Shown here: piece after piece, positions 63,101 through 64,000 of the stretch
Numbering within the stretch: position 1 is the first letter of the stretch
Layout: the number at the start of each line of letters is the position of its first letter
From: Strobilurus pachycystidiatus
Taxonomy: Eukaryota; Basidiomycota; Agaricomycetes; Agaricales; Physalacriaceae
Assembly: GCA_019915135.1 (NCBI GenBank)
Contig: JAHLMK010000018.1
Coordinates: forward strand, 744,001 to 808,000
Reading direction: 5' to 3'
Length of the DNA stretch: 64,000 nt
Notes under the pieces: model-generated
Seen by the model: only the letters and a program-made list of their open reading frames with translations
Database searches by the model: none
What the model was told of the DNA's origin: nothing
Made by a program: the position numbers and the translations under genes

Positions 63101-64000
63101 CCGATCCGCGACAAGGCGCGTCTCGTGGGCAAAGGCTTCACCCAACAGTTAGGTGTCGATTACACGGAGACCTGGGCCGCCGTTTCGCGCATGGAATCAA
63201 TTCGCATGACCGCAGCTGTTGCAGCATCGCAGAATCTGGCACTGTGGCAGATTGACTTTGTCGCAGCATACCTGAACAGCGTCCCGGACGTTGACATATG
63301 GATGCAACAACCGCCGGGGTACGTGGTTGAGGGACGCGAATCCGAGGCGTGTCACCTCAAGAAAACTATCTATGGCACGATGCAAGGTGCTCACGATTGG
63401 GCTCGTACTCTCGACCAAGGCTTCACGTCAGTGGGATACACGGCTTCGAAGGCTGATCCCTGCGTCCGCGTTAAGCGCGAGGACGGTGACTTTACTCTCA
63501 CGGCCACGTACACCGACGATGTTTGGGGGGCTTCTTCGAGTGTGGAAGTTGGGGATCGGCGGAAAGAGGAGCTGGCCAGGCTTTGGGACATCAAAGATGT
63601 GGGGGAGAATCGCCGCCTGCTAGGCATGCGTGTTGACCAAGACCTCGAGAAAGGTACAATTTCACTCTCCCAACGTGCGTACTTTGAAGAAGTCCTCGAA
63701 CGTCACAACCTTAGCGCAATTACGCCGCACTCGACGCCACTACCCGTTGGGATCAATCTCGACTCGTCCATGTCTCCATCGACCGACGCCGAGCGCGCCG
63801 AAATGGCCGACAAACCTTTTCGCGAACTTCTCGGAGCTGTGATGTGGTGTCAGCTCGCTACTCGACCCGATCTATCATTCCCAGTCAGCCTCCTCTCACG
63901 ATTCCAAAATAACCCCGGTATGGCGCATTGGCGCGCGCTACTACACGTCGCCGGGTACATAAAAGCCACCATTGACTACGGGATCGTCTTCTCTCGTGAT
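60158..64000 (+). CDS. Copia gag-pol polyprotein, open at the window edge
   Basis: The frame from ATG 60158 (MSVINSTGLTATQHLLEDKS) has no stop through 64000 (1281 codons). Order: Gag with a variant CCHC knuckle (CSNPNCKARNKSSHWLRDC); protease LDSGATDNFF near residue 366; integrase zinc region HRRLAHGSP...CVDCILARQ; integrase core with LWGPSRD, DNAFSS and TTTPYSSAQNGLAERAI; then the reverse transcriptase with WVYDVKLDGNGN, LWQIDFVAAYLNS and the catalytic TYTDDV. Most Copia elements have YVDD here, so the Thr is unusual but still YxDD. The RNase H part begins near the edge (ATRPDLSFPVSLLSRFQNNP). No defect is visible. Confidence 0.93.
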   Translation, partial: MSVINSTGLTATQHLLEDKSNFYTWVIQAEECLTGKGLQGYITGKIQRPTATGTTSATDTPVYSLNPSLEEYLYRDGVARSVIVNSLINPVGAGADRTGSAQKCWESIIETCAPQSDAAISLAERELNETVMVDDSSKEAIAAHLTALRDRRHRLQELGKGMTDKDFKGVLIRSLPPTSEWTSFIGALYTHNLTDALALVTSHGLTLLAIRARTAKNAGGHAYSATSSRHCSNPNCKARNKSSHWLRDCYWPGGGKEGQFPPNFGARNSSSAAVPSAQFAYAPHYALMASTPWSSGFDWADEPCGIEVQYECPVSIEDVEDEDAIVIEDVLPEGVDYLLDKVDVSAAFATVSHPVGYSNTDRVPLDSGATDNFFRHQGGFTNYQSMPVTYGQSAMSSGGFPIQGSGSVTRKILSDGRWVTVTFKNALHAPTLASDLISVSQLDRAGCYTEFGGREGVVKKSGKALFSAKASDGMYIVQMQPLPAAMLSTSSPTSLCQWHRRLAHGSPETIKEMTEKSLVDGLTLTSRDIPGQCVDCILARQTRRPYDKPTDPDVDVLEEVAFDLWGPSRDATKTGNLYYMAIVDSGSGTRWPEFLKDKGDASTIPAFERFRVMAEAQTGKRVRKVRTDNAFSSKAWEDYFAKHDILHVTTTPYSSAQNGLAERAIRQMTDDMRANLRDSGLPPEYWAYAVAHGAYSRNYMPSRRHPGQIPLTIFTKKRQDVSHLRVFGSRGWALIPTINGRQIDGGDKIDDRGVECTFLGYAPGSGNYILEDKQGRIIDARNVRFEEGVPHRTLESDDIDFTPVGINPQRQGDASIVDSRDGDVNPPEPAPAPTRTSTQTERAPVTVNAEPRRSGRVPQPSRVALQNAEFERKEKDAQTLGEEWASRDPKARVASLDPSSRLTAELTDHVALMATEPGLSRAPRTYAEAIKSDETRWRAAMDVEMEQHRTKGTWELGTPPPGTNIMACRWVYDVKLDGNGNPIRDKARLVGKGFTQQLGVDYTETWAAVSRMESIRMTAAVAASQNLALWQIDFVAAYLNSVPDVDIWMQQPPGYVVEGRESEACHLKKTIYGTMQGAHDWARTLDQGFTSVGYTASKADPCVRVKREDGDFTLTATYTDDVWGASSSVEVGDRRKEELARLWDIKDVGENRRLLGMRVDQDLEKGTISLSQRAYFEEVLERHNLSAITPHSTPLPVGINLDSSMSPSTDAERAEMADKPFRELLGAVMWCQLATRPDLSFPVSLLSRFQNNPGMAHWRALLHVAGYIKATIDYGIVFSRD

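Larger units (their letters stand above)
59704..64000 (+). mobile_element. Ty1/Copia LTR retrotransposon, 5' part
   Basis: This begins with a short LTR (TGTTGAAGTCC), a possible primer binding site at TGGGCCCCGTAG just before 60050, and a single gag-pol frame open to the window edge. The RNase H and 3' LTR are outside. It interrupts the kinase-like host gene after its HGNL motif. Confidence 0.85.

Overview
The window reads as part of an Agaricomycete-type basidiomycete genome, and nearly all of it is nested transposable elements. The evidence for the lineage is introns of about 45-70 nt with GT..AG ends in every multi-exon gene, a KDZ (Kyakuja-Dileera-Zisupton) DNA transposase with a cysteine-rich N-terminus, Ty3/Gypsy and Ty1/Copia pol genes, and no bacterial features. 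Names such as Gypsy-1 and LARD-A are labels local to this answer.

Layout. (1) Positions 1-14388 are Gypsy-1 on the minus strand: 5' LTR 12239-14388 carrying a hAT-like MITE, PBS, gag, a protease ORF, pol, and the start of an extra spliced ORF3 that runs off the left edge. A non-autonomous LTR element (LARD-A, 767-5219, TSD GTACC) sits between pol and ORF3. (2) Positions 14389-18126 are Gypsy-3 on the minus strand (LTR, PBS, gag), cut by Gypsy-1 at the start of its second ORF. (3) Positions 18127-18766 and 58683-59703 are pieces of a host kinase-like gene. (4) Positions 18767-58682 are Gypsy-2 on the plus strand, with 1695-bp LTRs differing at only two sites. Its pol is split by LARD-B (25347-33890, TSD AAACC), which itself carries a 4.1-kb non-coding DNA element (27089-31166), and by a 14.8-kb KDZ transposon (35515-50318, TSD GGACATGC). 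Between pol and its 3' LTR Gypsy-2 carries three further spliced genes, one sense and two antisense. (5) From 59704 a Copia element begins; its gag-pol is open to the right edge.

Two systems stand out. The Gypsy family has a conserved accessory gene (ORF3) after pol: both Gypsy-1 and Gypsy-2 carry it, with the same two sense-strand introns. In Gypsy-2 two antisense multi-exon genes follow before the polypurine tract and 3' LTR. The same family shows a Gag frame open for 128-170 codons without an ATG, stop-restart coupling of gag to the protease ORF, and a conserved G GGT TTT heptamer before the -1 frame of pol. The second system is the KDZ transposon. It has an apparently intact nine-exon transposase (1177 aa by my splicing) and at least seven cargo genes. 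Two neighbouring cargo genes encode three copies of a domain like the RNase H1 N-terminal hybrid-binding (viroplasmin) domain.

Relative order from nesting: Gypsy-3 into the host gene, then Gypsy-1 into Gypsy-3, then LARD-A into Gypsy-1. Separately Gypsy-2 entered the same host gene, followed by LARD-B and KDZ inside Gypsy-2, and the 4.1-kb element inside LARD-B. All exon structures were derived by hand from splice-site consensus and frame continuity and have not been tested against transcripts.
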